This document shows positions 63,744-64,000 of a stretch of 64,000 nt of DNA, in pieces. The DNA lies in NCBI GenBank assembly GCA_965235075.1, contig OZ249404.1, positions 558,001-622,000 of the forward strand. The letters run 5' to 3'. Made by a program: the position numbers and the translations under genes. Numbering within the stretch: position 1 is the first letter of the stretch; each line of letters opens with the position of its first letter. Under the pieces are notes generated by a model that did not search any database, was not told where the DNA came from, and saw only the letters and a list, made by a program, of their open reading frames with translations. This stretch comes from Fontibacterium medardense (GTDB taxonomy: Bacteria; Pseudomonadota; Alphaproteobacteria; Pelagibacterales; Pelagibacteraceae).

Positions 63744-64000
63744 TTAATTAAAAGATTCTTTATTTTTATATTTATTTCTATTGCCTGTATTAAAATTTCT
63801 ATTTTTGAAATCTTTAGATTTTTTACTAAAAAATTTTGGCTTTTCTCTGTCGCTTTTTCTTCTATAATCTTTTTCAACGCCCTCTCTTGGTTTATTCTCT
63901 TTAAAACCCTCGATATTTCTAGGCTTAAATCTCTCTGAATGTACACTGCCTCTAAATTTATCTGTAGATATGTATTCTCTAGATCTTTCTCCTGGCTTAT
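63744..64000 (-). CDS. C-terminal fragment of a protein with a long basic low-complexity tail
   Basis: The last 84 residues of a minus-strand gene that enters from beyond the right edge; the stop is TAA at 63744-63746. The visible tail is very rich in Lys, Arg, Asn, Ser and Phe (for example SERFKPRNIEGF, KPKFFSKKSKDFKNRN), with no folded domain in view. Tails of this kind occur in RluB/RsuA-type pseudouridine synthases and DEAD-box RNA helicases, where they bind RNA; the RNA-binding role here is inference. A second open frame on the same strand (63731-63946) is rejected below. Confidence 0.6.
   Translation of the reverse strand, partial: KPGERSREYISTDKFRGSVHSERFKPRNIEGFKENKPREGVEKDYRRKSDREKPKFFSKKSKDFKNRNFNTGNRNKYKNKESFN

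Noticed and set aside
63731..63946. A 71-codon open frame on the minus strand at the right edge
   Set aside because: It overlaps the frame chosen as the real gene. Its translation lacks any recognisable pattern, while the alternative frame gives the Lys/Arg/Ser/Asn-rich tail typical of RNA-binding proteins and stops 13 bp before the next start.
1..64000. tRNA, rRNA, CRISPR, IS element or prophage
   Set aside because: No gene-sized gap, no repeated spacer pattern, no transposase or integrase motif and no cloverleaf was seen on either strand. A tRNA/CRISPR search tool would settle it.

Overview
The window is about 64 kb of very AT-rich, extremely gene-dense chromosome. Nearly every intergenic gap is under 150 bp, many neighbouring genes overlap by 1-26 bp, and proteins are rich in Lys, Asn and Ile. 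Together with the gene content (proteorhodopsin with a retinal pathway, a streamlined alphaproteobacterial core, single-cysteine DksA, eukaryote-type NADP-isocitrate dehydrogenase) this points to a SAR11 / Pelagibacterales marine alphaproteobacterium. That assignment is inferred from sequence style and gene content, not from a marker-gene search. I see no tRNA, rRNA, insertion sequence, prophage or CRISPR array, and no gene-free stretch over 300 bp.

Layout, left to right. 1-7.1 kb: the 3' end of a probable B12-dependent ribonucleotide reductase, aspS, rnd, an Hda-like DnaA paralogue, purM-purN, ndk and pepA. 7.2-14.0 kb: an outer-membrane/LPS and maturation run, lptF-lptG-lptD-surA-pdxA-ksgA. 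14.0-16.6 kb (minus): fabD-fabG-acpP-gmk. 16.7-24.8 kb (plus): rpsF-rpsR-rplI, dnaB, alr, an RND/MMPL-type exporter, cvpA and purF. 24.8-32.5 kb (minus): an eight-gene coupled run, rlmE-guaB-TPR protein-guaA-panB-yfgM-bamB-der, whose last gene is a Der GTPase with only one GTPase domain. 32.5-35.0 kb: a GT9 glycosyltransferase, then pssA and psd for phosphatidylethanolamine. 35.0-44.2 kb: icd, alaS, recA, a TolC-family protein, a glycerate-kinase-like P-loop protein, a DsbA-fold isomerase, a GST and dksA. 44.2-46.5 kb: a GT39/ArnT-like and GT2 glycosyltransferase pair. 46.5-54.1 kb: ferredoxin and its reductase, a dipeptide epimerase-like enzyme, then proteorhodopsin divergent from crtI-crtB-crtY-blh. 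54.2-64 kb: prpE-like acyl-CoA synthetase, a dihydroorotase-like protein, ygfZ, nadA-nadB-nadC, a SemiSWEET transporter, a phosphoethanolamine transferase, and the 3' end of a gene with a very basic tail.

How the genes work together. The light module is self-contained from GGPP onward: CrtB and CrtI make lycopene, CrtY makes beta-carotene, Blh cleaves it to retinal, and retinal fills the green-tuned proton pump encoded on the opposite strand of the same intergenic region. No crtE (GGPP synthase) is in the window. Purine genes (purM, purN, purF, guaB, guaA, ndk, gmk) are scattered over several operons. Envelope genes (lptF/G/D, surA, bamB, yfgM, tolC, pssA, psd, eptA-like, three glycosyltransferases) indicate an LPS-bearing outer membrane.

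Most notable: the single-GTPase-domain Der, the SurA without a parvulin domain, a perfect DnaA box just upstream of dnaB, an imperfect alphaproteobacterial LexA box upstream of recA, a bidirectional terminator embedded in the coding end of the epimerase gene, a periplasmic TPR protein between guaB and guaA, and the compact proteorhodopsin/retinal locus. I did not find a convincingly new multi-gene system.
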